The notes: a model not told the origin generated them from the sequence alone. A stretch of 39,643 nucleotides of DNA from Phycisphaerae bacterium (GCA_012729395.1 JAAYDF010000305.1:1-39643); one strand, 5' to 3'. Numbered from the stretch's first letter, positions 25,507 to 34,569 are shown. Translations and numbers: made by a program.

Positions 25507-25596
25507 GGGTCCATCTCCCCGATTTCAGCCCGGCCCTCAACGCACGGCAGGCATCCCCTCCGCACCTGACGCGCACCGAAAACGAGGCGCGCCCCG

Positions 25597-26715
25597 TCAG
25601 ATGTTCAACGACCACTCCGTCAGGGCCACAATGTACCTGACATCCAGCAGCCAACGAAGCAGCATCTTCGCCGGGACCAAGCCCATCCCCATCAGCAACA
25701 CACTGAACACCAAGTACCGCACACTCCCCATCCGCTCACGAAGCCCTCGCCATGCCGTCCGCGAAAGCACCCAGGGCATCACAAGGAAGTAGAACCCCAG
25801 CAACACAATCCCAGGCAACTCTCGCACCACAGGCCGCCACAAGGCAGCCTCTGCCCCGAATCCTGCCTCCATCTCGCTCCGCTCACCCCAAACCATCGCC
25901 GATAGGTTGACCAGTTCTGCCGGAGACTCCGTGTGCGGATCCCAAGGCTCAAAGGGCCCGTAGAGCGTCCAGTTCGGACCACGCAGAAATGTCCCGACCA
26001 GAATCGGCAGCATCCACAGCAGAATGAATGCCGCCAGAAACACAGACACCGCCAATGGACGCTCGCGCAGCGTGTAGTACCCACTGCCCCGAGGGTTCCT
26101 ATCCAGATACGGTAACGCCGACAGGCCCACCACCATCACCACAGGCAGGACCACCCCCGCCAGCCATGGGTCGAAGTAAACCAGAAGCTCCTGCAGACCC
26201 ACAAAGTACCACGGCGCCTTGGCCGGGTTGAGCACTGTCTCCAGATCCGCCGGCGGCTCCAGCGGAGCACGGACCAGCAGCGACCATATCACCAGAAACG
26301 CCGAGCAGGCCACCAGAGCTACCAACTCCAGGAAGACCAGGTGCGGCCAAGTGAGTACCTTGTCGTCCGCGCCCGCCTCAAACGGCGGCTCGCCACGCTC
26401 GGCCCGGTCGTCGTTCACCGCCGCTTGACGCAATCCCCGCCACACGAAGAAACACAACAACAGTACCAGCAACAGGATCGCCAAGTTGTCCGGCCGACAG
26501 ACCTTGTCCCGCAGAACCGGATCCAAACCGGCCAACGTGACCACCGCCAACAACCCGCCCAGCAACAACGCCGCCCACCTCGGCCGCGTCCACACCCGGT
26601 ACCACCATAGCCCGGCAACCAGTCCAATCGCGCAGATCGTCATCACGCGCGCGGGGTGGGCCAGCCAGTTGCTCCCCTCCCGCAGGCTGTCGATAGTCCA
26701 CGCTTCCGCGATCAT
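25597..26715 (-). CDS. cytochrome b C-terminal subunit of a quinol oxidoreductase, with extra N-terminal helices
   Basis: The 372-residue membrane protein corresponds to the C-terminal part of cytochrome b (subunit IV-like) with added N-terminal helices (about 23-40, 48-64, 79-92). The core block NPAKAPWYFVGLQELLVYFDPW (163-184, key residues A167-P168-W169-Y170) marks the Qo region. Later helices are at 187-205, 222-240, 300-318 and 335-355. The usual PEWY sequence is APWY here, so the Qo glutamate is missing at its standard place. The product sits in the cytoplasmic membrane and oxidises quinol with the Rieske and cytochrome b subunits. GGAAAGG precedes the ATG by 8 nt. It follows the cytochrome b N-part gene by 45 bp. 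Confidence 0.85.
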   Translation of the reverse strand: MIAEAWTIDSLREGSNWLAHPARVMTICAIGLVAGLWWYRVWTRPRWAALLLGGLLAVVTLAGLDPVLRDKVCRPDNLAILLLVLLLCFFVWRGLRQAAVNDDRAERGEPPFEAGADDKVLTWPHLVFLELVALVACSAFLVIWSLLVRAPLEPPADLETVLNPAKAPWYFVGLQELLVYFDPWLAGVVLPVVMVVGLSALPYLDRNPRGSGYYTLRERPLAVSVFLAAFILLWMLPILVGTFLRGPNWTLYGPFEPWDPHTESPAELVNLSAMVWGERSEMEAGFGAEAALWRPVVRELPGIVLLGFYFLVMPWVLSRTAWRGLRERMGSVRYLVFSVLLMGMGLVPAKMLLRWLLDVRYIVALTEWSLNI

Positions 26716-26760
26716 GGACCGCGCCTTTCCGTAACTCGCCGCCCCACCGGCCAGGAAACC

Positions 26761-27567
26761 TCACAACGGCCCGCTGATACCGCCGTCTCTGCGAATCCGC
26801 CAGAAGTGCACCGCCATCAACACGCCCGCCAACACCGGCAAGGCCACGCAGTGCAGAACGTAGAACCGCATCAGAGCTGCCGGACCTACCGCAACACCCC
26901 CAAGCAAGGCAAACCGGACGTCGGAGCCCGGATGCACCAGCGGGATGCCCTCGACGGCCAACAACGAACTACCCGGCCCTTCACTGCCAAGCCACGGCGC
27001 CGCGGCAGCCATATTCGTCCCTACCGTCACCGCCCACAGAGCCAACTGATCCCAAGGCAACAAATAGCCCGTGAACGACATGAGCATCGTCAGCACCAGC
27101 AGGCACACACCCACCACCCAGTTGAACTCCCGCGGCGGCCGGTAACTGCCGGTCAGAAACACACGCAGCAGGTGAAGCCAGCAGGTGATCACCATGAGAT
27201 GCGCACCCCACCGGTGGATCTCGCGAAGCAACCCGAACGAAACATGCCCTCGCAGCCCGACCATGTCGTGGTATGCGTATTCCGCAACCGGCCGGTAGTA
27301 GAACATCAACAGGATGCCCGTCACCGCTTCGACCAGAAAAAGGAAGAAGGTCAACCCGCCCAAGCACCAAGTGAACGAAAGCCGCACCCCGCTCCGACGC
27401 AACTCCGGGGGATGCAGATGCAGGAAGACGTTGCCCATCACCGCCAGAACGCGGCTTCGGCGATCACGCGGAATGCCCTGCCGAAAGACGGACCGCCAGA
27501 GCTGCGATGCGCGAATGGATTCGCCTAGTCGTCGAAGCATACCCATCATGTCGCCCGAACCGCACAT
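26761..27567 (-). CDS. cytochrome b N-terminal (b6-type) subunit
   Basis: The 268-residue membrane protein carries the four haem-ligand histidines of cytochrome b: H118 and H132 in one helix (13 residues between) and H239 and H254 in another (14 residues between). The 14-residue gap in the second pair is the b6-type spacing, not the mitochondrial b-type. [15 protein letters not shown] (171-185) is the conserved Qo helix region. Together with the next gene it forms a split cytochrome b. It starts 6 bp after the Rieske stop codon. ATG codons at 27567, 27549, 27546 and 27540 are all possible; I give the longest because none has a clear ribosome-binding site. Confidence 0.9.
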   Translation of the reverse strand: MCGSGDMMGMLRRLGESIRASQLWRSVFRQGIPRDRRSRVLAVMGNVFLHLHPPELRRSGVRLSFTWCLGGLTFFLFLVEAVTGILLMFYYRPVAEYAYHDMVGLRGHVSFGLLREIHRWGAHLMVITCWLHLLRVFLTGSYRPPREFNWVVGVCLLVLTMLMSFTGYLLPWDQLALWAVTVGTNMAAAAPWLGSEGPGSSLLAVEGIPLVHPGSDVRFALLGGVAVGPAALMRFYVLHCVALPVLAGVLMAVHFWRIRRDGGISGPL

Positions 27568-27573
27568 CCCGGG

Positions 27574-28164
27574 TCAAGATTCGGCCGACGGCTCCAACCG
27601 AACCATGCTCTCCGAATGCCCCCACTCGCCCCGCTCGCCTCGGAACCGCCGCCGGCCGTCAACGATCACCCTCCCATCCTCCACGGTCACACGAAGACGC
27701 TCCAACGGCCGAGGCGCCGGGCCTTCGCGATTCACGCCCGCCAGATCAAACCCGCTGCCGTGGCAAGGGCATTTGAACCGCCCGTCGCGATCATCCCAGT
27801 TCAACAGGCAGCCCAGATGCGTGCAGCTCGTGCTCAGCGCGACCAATCCTTCCGGCAATCGCACAACCCAAAACCCCTGCCGCTTGAAGCGTTCGTCTAC
27901 CGTGCCCAACGATACTTGGGCGTACCCAGCCAGCTCGCCGATATCCACCAGCACTTCCGGCTCCGCCGTCACATTGGGTGCGAGCAGCCGCGGCACGCCC
28001 AGAACACCGACGGTGCCCCCAAGCGTCAGCGCGGTCCACCCAACACCCGCCGCCGTCAGCACCGTTCGCCTCGCCAAGGGCGCAGTAGCCCCATCGCTTT
28101 CGGTGCCTCCGCGGCTCCTGCCGGGGTCACCGTTTGCGCTTCTCGGGGTGTCTTCAGATCGCAT
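27574..28164 (-). CDS. Rieske iron-sulfur protein of a quinol-cytochrome c reductase
   Basis: The 196-residue protein has the Rieske motifs CTHLGC (C114, H116, C119) and CPCHGSGF (C132, C134, H135). They ligate a 2Fe-2S cluster through C114, H116, C132 and H135, with a C119-C134 disulfide. A twin-arginine-type anchor lies at 32-60 ([10 protein letters not shown], then a hydrophobic stretch), so it is probably Tat-inserted with the cluster outside. It heads the operon with the split cytochrome b. An upstream frame is open to 28479, but it overlaps the regulator gene. The ATG at 28164 lies 7 nt after a consensus TATAAT and no ribosome-binding site fits, suggesting a leaderless mRNA. Confidence 0.92.
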   Translation of the reverse strand: MRSEDTPRSANGDPGRSRGGTESDGATAPLARRTVLTAAGVGWTALTLGGTVGVLGVPRLLAPNVTAEPEVLVDIGELAGYAQVSLGTVDERFKRQGFWVVRLPEGLVALSTSCTHLGCLLNWDDRDGRFKCPCHGSGFDLAGVNREGPAPRPLERLRVTVEDGRVIVDGRRRFRGERGEWGHSESMVRLEPSAES

Positions 28165-28171
28165 AGGGGGG

Positions 28172-28200
28172 ATTATAGCCGCAACCGGCCTCAGCCGAAC
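28172..28200 (-). promoter_or_regulatory. predicted promoter of the Rieske-cytochrome b operon, leaderless
   Basis: Minus strand: perfect TATAAT (28172-28177). Seven nucleotides separate it from the ATG at 28164, which is where transcription would start. The -35 region is weak (TTCGGC with a 16-bp spacer). Confidence 0.5.
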
Positions 28201-28312
28201 CCGGCGCGCGGAAACTGCCCAACGAACCACGTACCCGCCCTGCCAAGTCAGAGAAGATCCCGGCGGCACGAAGTGAACCGCGGAACACAAACCCTCGCCG
28301 CAAACCCCACAA

Positions 28313-29407
28313 TCAAAGTGCTGTTGCGTCCGGAGTCGGCAACGAAGCTTCACTCGCCGGACCACGCGTCGCCGTCGAGCTCCGCAAGCAGACACGCCCC
28401 GGAACAAAGACCAGTTGTGGCCGGGCGCCAGGCGTGGCCGAGAGCAGTAGTTCGGTCGCCCAGTCGATGATCCGGTCACGATCCGTTTCGTAAGCGGTCA
28501 GATTGCGCTCCGTCGGCAATTTTGCACCAGGCTCGGCGATCACCGCGACGGCAAGCTGCCCGGGCACGCGAAGCCCGGCTTCTGCGGCTTGGTCCAGAAC
28601 CGCCGCCGCCGCCTTCGTCCCCACGCAAACCCATGCCCCGCCAAGATCAGGCAGCCCGCCATGACTCACGGTGCAAACCGGGCGGCAAGCCATACCGTAG
28701 CGATTCAGAGCGGCTTCGTAACCCAGCGGTGCTGCCCCGGCCGCAGGCAACAGACTTGGATCCACAGCCAACGTCACTTCCTGATGCCCAAGCTGGATCA
28801 AGTGCTGCGTCAGCTCGAACGCCCCGTGGGCGTAGTCGACCGTCACTGCCGACACTCTGCCGGCATTGTGTATGTTGTTAGTCAGCACGACCGGAAGATG
28901 ACGACGCTGAATACCCGCCAGCAACCGCAGAGGCGGCACTTGCCCCACGGCAATGAAGCCCATCGCGCTCTTGAGCCGACCGCAATGCAGATCGCGCTCT
29001 TTGCTCGCATCGATAACCTGCTCGAGGCGACACCCCTGGCGCTCCAGCAGACCACGGGCGCGGTTGTACAGGTAATCCGCATCTGTGCCGTTCCCATCAC
29101 TGGAAACAAGCCAGCCAAAACGTCGCCCGGCAGGCTGCCCGTCAAGAGCAGGCTCTTCACTACCGGTCACATACGTCCCGCGTCCCACCTGCCGCGACAG
29201 CAAGCCCTCGGCAGTCAGGTCGCTCAACGCTTTATTGACCGTCTTGGCATTAGCGTCATAGCGTTTCCCTAGGATTCGCTCGCCCGGAAGCTTGCCGCTC
29301 AGTTCGCCGGTCTGGATCGCCCTTCGAAGCCGTTCGCGCAACCGTTGGTACTTGTAGCTGACTTGGGCGGTTAGAGCGCCCCCGGCTGTCGTGGTGTCAG
29401 TAGTCAT
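28313..29407 (-). CDS. GntR-type transcriptional regulator with LacI-like sugar-binding domain
   Basis: The 364-residue protein has a GntR-type winged helix at about 19-85 ([52 protein letters not shown]). From about 97 on it resembles a LacI/periplasmic-binding fold ([60 protein letters not shown]). This is the architecture of AraR-like regulators, in which a sugar or derivative sets DNA binding. The upstream neighbour on the same strand is a TIM-barrel sugar isomerase-like gene, a plausible target. I start at the ATG at 29407; 29416 is also possible. A strong TTGACA promoter precedes it. Confidence 0.85.
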   Translation of the reverse strand: MTTDTTTAGGALTAQVSYKYQRLRERLRRAIQTGELSGKLPGERILGKRYDANAKTVNKALSDLTAEGLLSRQVGRGTYVTGSEEPALDGQPAGRRFGWLVSSDGNGTDADYLYNRARGLLERQGCRLEQVIDASKERDLHCGRLKSAMGFIAVGQVPPLRLLAGIQRRHLPVVLTNNIHNAGRVSAVTVDYAHGAFELTQHLIQLGHQEVTLAVDPSLLPAAGAAPLGYEAALNRYGMACRPVCTVSHGGLPDLGGAWVCVGTKAAAAVLDQAAEAGLRVPGQLAVAVIAEPGAKLPTERNLTAYETDRDRIIDWATELLLSATPGARPQLVFVPGRVCLRSSTATRGPASEASLPTPDATAL

Positions 29408-29784
29408 TGATCTCATCCCGAAAAAAGGTGGTCGACAACATCCGCGGCACCAACGCCAATGCGCCGCTTTATCGGCCTCGGAAATGGGGGGAGAAGTGGG
29501 CCACGAACTACGGGGAGAGCAGCCCTGTGCCACTTCTTAGGCGCGCTACATTGTGCACCAGAGGGAGCACTGTGTCAAGCCCCTCAGAACATTTTAGGGC
29601 GTTTTCCCTAGTCCTTTTGAGGCGGTTGGCGGCGTGCCCCATAGCCGTTGACTCAGTTTGAAGTCCCGCCGTGAAGCGTCCATTCTGGGGATGCTTACCG
29701 AGAAGATCATCCCGAGTCTATGGCACCGCATCGCCGTGTATTAGGCAGTTAAATCGTTAAAACTACTGACACAGAGCGTACGCT
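29408..29784. promoter_or_regulatory. intergenic region with regulator promoter and two dyads
   Basis: Minus strand: perfect TTGACA (29573-29578), a 17-bp spacer and CACAAT (29550-29555). The leader to the regulator gene is about 136 nt. Just upstream of the -35 box the dyad TAGGG-CGTTTT-CCCTA (29595-29610) could be an operator. At 29773-29786 the perfect palindrome AGAGCGTACGCTCT overlaps the stop codon of the isomerase-like gene. I see no small gene here. Confidence 0.55.
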
Positions 29785-30714
29785 CTACATGCTCCATGCC
29801 TCCCATAGCGTGCGGTAGTACTTGAGGAAGCGCACGGCGTCCTCATCGTGAGCGGACTTCATCGCCTGGATCTCGATCAACGCGTAACGGTCGTAGCCGG
29901 TCTTATTGAGCAACTGGAGCAGTTCTGGCCATGGGTATGGATTGGTCAACTCGTTGATGTGCACGGACCAGATCCGGTCGCGGAGCGACTCGAAGTAAGG
30001 CTTGACAGACCCATCCTTCAGGTCGTGCGGATGGTTGCAGTTCCAGGTCACACCGACGTTGGGGTGGTTGGCGACATCCATGATGGTGCGAATGTGGGGC
30101 GGATGAGACGTACCCCGGCCGTGGACTTCGAGCCAAATCTCCACACCCATCCGGGCGGCGGCCTCGCCACATACCCGCAAGGCGTTGCCGATCTGCTCGA
30201 GGGTCTTGCGCTCTTCGACTTCCTGGGGCAATGCGTTGGGACGGACTTTGACACCCTTGGCCCCGACGTCGTGGGCCAGGTCCACGAACCTCTTGGTCAA
30301 CTCGATGTTCTGAGCCACGACGGCCGGGTCCGGGGAATGATATTCACAGACACTGCCCAAACCCCACAGGACGATTCCGGCATTGGCGAACTGCTTGCGA
30401 ACCTCTTCTCGCCTCGTTTTCGATGTATCCGGCTCGACCCCGTGTCGGTGCGTCGTGCGCAGCTCGACCGCGGCCATACCGACCTGGTGACATCGCTCGA
30501 TGATGGTGGGGATATCCCAACCCGCGGCGATGTTGTAGGTGACCATGCCGAGCTGCATTCGCCGACTGCCGGCCACACCTCGTTGGGTAGTCGACGGAGT
30601 CGCCGCTTCCGCGGGTGCCCCCGAGCCCTCGGCGGACATCGCCCCGAAAGCCACACTCGCAGCGAGTGCCGCCGAGCCCTGGAGGAGTTGTCGTCGGTCC
30701 ACAGGCTTCCTCAC
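29785..30714 (-). CDS. Tat-exported TIM-barrel sugar isomerase/epimerase-like protein
   Basis: The 309-residue protein starts at a GTG at 30714, with AGGAGG about 7 nt upstream; the open frame further upstream to 30966 has no such signal. A twin-arginine signal is evident (DRRQLLQGSAALAASVAFGA). The mature part is a xylose isomerase-like TIM barrel: MQLGMVTYNIAAGWDIPTII, MAAVELRTTHRHG, GAKGVKVRPNALP, VEIWLEVHGRGTS, NVGVTWNCNHPHD, RIWSVHINEL and YALIEIQAMKS. The Glu and His residues in these strands would bind a metal. The substrate is unknown, but the neighbouring AraR-like regulator points to a sugar. It differs clearly from the family member at 2549-3460. Confidence 0.87.
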   Translation of the reverse strand: MRKPVDRRQLLQGSAALAASVAFGAMSAEGSGAPAEAATPSTTQRGVAGSRRMQLGMVTYNIAAGWDIPTIIERCHQVGMAAVELRTTHRHGVEPDTSKTRREEVRKQFANAGIVLWGLGSVCEYHSPDPAVVAQNIELTKRFVDLAHDVGAKGVKVRPNALPQEVEERKTLEQIGNALRVCGEAAARMGVEIWLEVHGRGTSHPPHIRTIMDVANHPNVGVTWNCNHPHDLKDGSVKPYFESLRDRIWSVHINELTNPYPWPELLQLLNKTGYDRYALIEIQAMKSAHDEDAVRFLKYYRTLWEAWSM

Positions 30715-31020
30715 AATGGGCCTCCTTCGCAGAACGAGTGTCGCCTTGTGCCAGGAATCGCGAAGGCAGAGCTTACCCGTAGCCCACGCCGGGACGCAAG
30801 CGGACTGACCGACGCAGCTCGCGAGAGAGACGTGCCAACATCGTCGTCGTGCGACGCTCCTGAGGACGAAGTCCACTGATTGATGGACATCTCCTGGCAT
30901 CTGTGATTGAAAGTAGCAAGCTGCTTTGGTTGCCGCGAAGACGCCGGCTGCAGCACCATAGGCCACCAGCCCCGGCCCGCCGTGGCGGGGCGGCGACGGC
31001 CAGGAAGCATCGCTGTCGCG
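30715..31020. other. intergenic region with a GC hairpin
   Basis: This 306-bp gap lies between two minus-strand genes. It contains a hairpin with arms CCCGC and GCGGG around CGTG (30976-30989), 31 nt past the end of the diguanylate cyclase gene. It could end transcription, although no T-run follows. I find no promoter with good matches for the isomerase-like gene and no small gene. Confidence 0.4.
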
Positions 31021-32538
31021 TTAGACGGGAATCAGGCCGGGCTGGACGCTGCCTGCTTGAATCTGCTTCATGCTGCAGCAGTTGCGTCCCTTCTCCTTGG
31101 AGCAGTAGAGCTGCTTGTCCGCGGCCTCGATGAGCATCTTGGCGGTGAAGGGCTTGCCAGCGCGAGTCAGAAGTGCGGCCCCGACGCTGATGGTGACGCG
31201 ATGGGTTTGTCCATCCTTCTCGACGACGCACTCTTCGACCGCTTTGCGGATCTTGACGCTGATATGAGCCACGGTCATCCGATCCGCATTGGGCAGGATA
31301 ACCGCGAATTCCTCGCCGCCGTATCGTGCGACGAGATCCACACTGCGTATACAGGGTCCCAGGCAGGCGGCGACCCGCTTGAGCACCGCGTCACCCGTGA
31401 GGTGTCCATAGGCGTCGTTGAATTTCTTGAAATGGTCGATATCCATGATGATCAGACCGATGGGGCATTGCTTGCGGCAGCTCTCATTCCAGGCAAGGCC
31501 CAATCGGTCGTCGAACGCGGCCCGGTTGGCGATTCCGGTGAGCCCGTCCGTCCAGGCTTTTTTCTGAAGCCCTTCGTTCTCTTTGGCGATGGCTTCGGTC
31601 TGAAGCTGAGCAGCCAAGCTGAGTTCGGTAAGCACGTTACCGGCCTCGGCCTGAATCTCGGCGAGGGACCGCTTGCATCCATCGCTGACCGAAAGGATCG
31701 CCGCCAACTCGCGAAACTCGCGTTGCAGAGTCTCCAAGGACTTGGCTAAGTCATCCTCCCCGTGGAACAACGGCGAAGCGAGCAGTTTCTGGCGACGACT
31801 TGAAAGCACCACATCCGGGGCCGCTTCGCAGAGCAGATCGGCGAGGTCCGTGGCGGTCGCCACAACCGCAGCCAAGGCGCGGAGGCTTGGATCGCCGTCC
31901 ACCTTCTCCGGGGTGCGCTGATAGCGTACCGCATCGGACAGCCGATCGGGGATTCCCCATTCCGCCAGGAGATCGGCTCCCAGCTCGTGGTGCGAGTTCC
32001 CCAGGTAGGCTGATTCCTCCTTCTCTGTCCGCCCGAGCGTACCTCCCGCGGCCTGCAACACGGCTGGATAGTCCTTGGGCATGCCTACCGCGAAAACCAG
32101 CTTACCGATGTGCGAGAGCAGACCGGCGGCGAACGCTTCCTCCGGTGAGAGAGGCCTGTTTCGGACAGCCAGGTGACGCGCCGACACCGCACATCCCAGC
32201 GAGTGAGCCCAGAACCTCTCGTAGTCGAACCCTCGGCAAGCCTTGGCATCATCGGTGGACACCAAGGAGAAACTCAAAGCCATCAGGCGTACGGACCGCA
32301 TACCCAACAGCAGGACGGCGTCGCGGACGTTTGTGATCTTCTTGTTGGCTCCTACAAGGGCGGAATTCGCGTATTTGAGCAACCGGAGGGACAGTGCGGG
32401 GTCCGCGGCGAGCGTGTCGGCGAGTTGTCCAAGGGAGACGTCCTGGCTTTGGCACAGCTGCAGAATCTGAAGGGCCATGCCAGGAGGGCTGGGCAGGCTG
32501 GCCGTTCGTTTGATCTTATCCAGCAGGGTCCCACTCAT
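31021..32538 (-). CDS. HDOD-GGDEF protein, predicted diguanylate cyclase
   Basis: The 505-residue cytoplasmic protein has an HDOD domain at about 8-210 (LPSPPGMALQILQL, DPALSLRLLKYANSA, LLLGMRSVRLMALSF, GLLSHIGKLVFA). A helical linker (about 260-325) leads to a GGDEF domain at about 326-485. The GGDEF domain has DGLTGIANR, MDIDHFKKFND, the active-site GGEEF (407-411) and an intact inhibitory site RSVD (398-401) five residues upstream. It should make c-di-GMP and be feedback-inhibited by it. HDOD domains are signalling modules of unclear ligand. It lies 26 bp after a small gene with an MshEN-like, possibly c-di-GMP-binding, fold, so the pair is probably one operon. Confidence 0.92.
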   Translation of the reverse strand: MSGTLLDKIKRTASLPSPPGMALQILQLCQSQDVSLGQLADTLAADPALSLRLLKYANSALVGANKKITNVRDAVLLLGMRSVRLMALSFSLVSTDDAKACRGFDYERFWAHSLGCAVSARHLAVRNRPLSPEEAFAAGLLSHIGKLVFAVGMPKDYPAVLQAAGGTLGRTEKEESAYLGNSHHELGADLLAEWGIPDRLSDAVRYQRTPEKVDGDPSLRALAAVVATATDLADLLCEAAPDVVLSSRRQKLLASPLFHGEDDLAKSLETLQREFRELAAILSVSDGCKRSLAEIQAEAGNVLTELSLAAQLQTEAIAKENEGLQKKAWTDGLTGIANRAAFDDRLGLAWNESCRKQCPIGLIIMDIDHFKKFNDAYGHLTGDAVLKRVAACLGPCIRSVDLVARYGGEEFAVILPNADRMTVAHISVKIRKAVEECVVEKDGQTHRVTISVGAALLTRAGKPFTAKMLIEAADKQLYCSKEKGRNCCSMKQIQAGSVQPGLIPV

Positions 32539-32564
32539 ACTTCCACGTCCTTGGATGGAAGGCC

Positions 32565-32957
32565 TTACGCGTCCGCCATCATTGCCGCCATTTCCTGATC
32601 GCTCACGAGGAAGGTGCCCAGATACCGTGTCGCGTCCTCGACAGAAAGGACACCGCCCAATGCGAGGGCTTCGGTGATATCCGCTGGCACACGAAACTCC
32701 TGAATCTTGACGAGGGCGCTGACCTGCTGCTCGGTCAGGCAGTTGAGTTCCACCGCGATCTCTCCGAACCGACGGTCCGGTTCTTCTCGCTGGCGGTCGA
32801 GAATGATGTCAATCTGGTCCGTCCGGAGCAAGCCGTGACTCACCGCGATCATACCGATGGGCTCACGCACGAAGCGTTTGTGCTCGGCGAGTTGTCTCGC
32901 GACGTTTGGAGGTATCAGATCCCGTTCAACCAAGAACTCGACAAAAGGGTGCTTCAT
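32565..32957 (-). CDS. small MshEN-like protein, candidate c-di-GMP-binding partner
   Basis: The 130-residue cytoplasmic protein contains two consecutive 24-residue motifs at 33-56 (starting PIGMIAVSHGLLRTDQ) and 63-86 (starting RFGEIAVELNCLTEQQ), separated by six residues. They match the tandem pattern R-L-G-x2-L-x3-G-x-I-x4-L-x3-L-x2-Q of the MshEN/T2SSE-N domain, known in type II and IV secretion ATPases to bind c-di-GMP. In the first motif the Arg is Pro. Residues 5-28 look like a third, degenerate copy. Here the domain stands alone without an ATPase. GGGAGG lies 7 nt before the ATG; a longer frame to 33044 lacks this. The family assignment is my inference from the motif. Confidence 0.75.
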   Translation of the reverse strand: MKHPFVEFLVERDLIPPNVARQLAEHKRFVREPIGMIAVSHGLLRTDQIDIILDRQREEPDRRFGEIAVELNCLTEQQVSALVKIQEFRVPADITEALALGGVLSVEDATRYLGTFLVSDQEMAAMMADA

Positions 32958-33444
32958 GGCACTGCCTCCCGACCCACCGACACGTTGGGATATGTGAGCG
33001 GCCCTGAGTTGCATGGTGCATCGCCGGGCGAATAGGCGAGCCACGTTTCCCGCGTGTGCAGGCGAGACTCAACCACGGCAAGATGCGAAGACACGCGTGA
33101 CAGGTGACGTTTCTTCAGCTCGCCGTTCCTCATTCTCAATTCCCCCGATGTTGCGGCATGCGGTATAAGGGGTGGGTTCACCCCAACACGCTTGTACGAG
33201 ATCATCGACCCAATAGCCGGGAGGCATAAGAACTTTACTGTACGGCATGACATCGTCTGATAACATCGAAGCGGGACTTGCTGACGAGCACTTTCCGCTA
33301 CCCCGGCCGCGTCGCGTGGCTGGAAGTGGATCTTGGATTCCCCTTGAGTTGCTTCAGCCGACACCGCGGTTATCATGCACGGATAGCAGGGTGCCTTCGC
33401 GGGTGCAGAATCAGGGAAGGCCCCAGCCGGACAAGGAGGTCGTT
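32958..33444. promoter_or_regulatory. divergent intergenic region with a candidate promoter and a hairpin
   Basis: This 487-bp gap separates the MshEN-like gene (minus) from the L,D-transpeptidase gene (plus). On the plus strand TTGCTT (33349-33354), a 16-bp spacer and TATCAT (33371-33376) form a promoter candidate. A perfect hairpin lies at 33169-33184 (arms GGGGTG and CACCCC, loop GGTT). I did not find a convincing promoter for the minus-strand gene and see no small gene. Confidence 0.4.
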
Positions 33445-34569
33445 ATGCCACGGCAAACCATGTCAGTCGTCGCCCGACCGGTTCCCACAAACAGCTTACT
33501 GCCGACCGGATCGACAAGGCATAGCCGCGGGGGTCTCAATCCGCGGGGGTCTGGCTTGGCTGTACTCGGCGTGCGACACCGATCGGTGGGTCTTACGTGC
33601 GGGCTGGGTGTCTGGCACTGCCGCTGGCTGGCGGTTGTGTTCACGACAATGCTGGTCCCCGTTGCATTCGGCCAAACGCCCGCCGACGAAGCATCGCTTC
33701 GCCGCCATGTGGCGTGGCAGGTAGCACTGGACAGCGTGGGCTTTTCGCCCGGCCTGATCGACGGTCGCATCGGACCGAAAACGATCCTGGCCACTCGCGA
33801 GTTTCAGCGGGTGCGCGGGCTGCCGATAACGGGCGAGTTAGATACGGCCACAACGGCGGCGCTCAAGGTATCACCGGACACGGTCTTCGGCCGGTATACC
33901 ATCGAGGCGGCCGACTTGGCTCAAATCGGGCAGGTGCCGCAGAGTTGGGTCGCCAAGAGCAAGCTGCAGCGACTTGGACATGAATCCCTCGAACACGTGC
34001 TGGCTGAGAAGTTCCACTGCGCCAGGCACTTGCTCAACACGCTGAACCCCGGCCGATCGATCAACCAGCTTCGAGCCGGCGAGAAGGTCATTGTCCCGAA
34101 TGTGACCGAGCGTAGCTCGTGGCCGCAGGCGACACACCTGGAGGTCAACCTTGCGGAGAAGGTGATCCGGGCGATCGGTCCAGATCGACAGCTCATCGCC
34201 TTGTTCCACTGTTCGATTGCGGCATCCAAGACCAAACTGCCAAAGCAGAACGCCGAGGTGATCAAGGTGGCCGAGAACCCTACCTACACCTTCGATCCGC
34301 GTATGTGGCCGGAGGTCAAGGAAAAGGTGCCCGGGCGACTGGACATTCCGCCCGGACCGCGTAACCCGGTCGGCGTGTTTTGGATAGGGCTCAGCTTGCC
34401 GGGGTACGGCATTCACGGCACACCCAACCCGGAGCTGATAGGCAAGACGGGGTCACACGGTTGCTTTCGGCTGGCCAATTGGGACGCGCTTCGTCTTGGG
34501 CGAATGATCCGGGTGGGCATACCCGTGCGGTTCGTGAATGAAGCTGACGGCAAGCTGGCAAGCCGATGA
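33445..34569 (+). CDS. L,D-transpeptidase (YkuD) with peptidoglycan-binding domain
   Basis: The 374-residue protein has a long N-terminal extension (1-57) before a membrane segment (about 58-76, ending VPVAFGQ). It may be a type II anchored or late-cleaved secreted protein. A peptidoglycan-binding domain (about 88-142, FSPGLIDGRIGPKTILATRE) is followed by a LysM-like region (about 148-220). The YkuD domain (about 230-366) contains IHGTPNP (H324) and SHGCFR (H338, catalytic C340). These enzymes form 3-3 cross-links or attach proteins to peptidoglycan. The start is fixed by AAGGAGGT at 33433-33440, 4 nt from the ATG. Its stop overlaps the start of the next gene as ATGA. Confidence 0.92.
   Translation: MPRQTMSVVARPVPTNSLLPTGSTRHSRGGLNPRGSGLAVLGVRHRSVGLTCGLGVWHCRWLAVVFTTMLVPVAFGQTPADEASLRRHVAWQVALDSVGFSPGLIDGRIGPKTILATREFQRVRGLPITGELDTATTAALKVSPDTVFGRYTIEAADLAQIGQVPQSWVAKSKLQRLGHESLEHVLAEKFHCARHLLNTLNPGRSINQLRAGEKVIVPNVTERSSWPQATHLEVNLAEKVIRAIGPDRQLIALFHCSIAASKTKLPKQNAEVIKVAENPTYTFDPRMWPEVKEKVPGRLDIPPGPRNPVGVFWIGLSLPGYGIHGTPNPELIGKTGSHGCFRLANWDALRLGRMIRVGIPVRFVNEADGKLASR

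Noticed and set aside
28165-28479. N-terminal extension of the Rieske protein
   Set aside because: It overlaps the end of the regulator gene and has no motif; the Tat-type anchor begins after the ATG at 28164.
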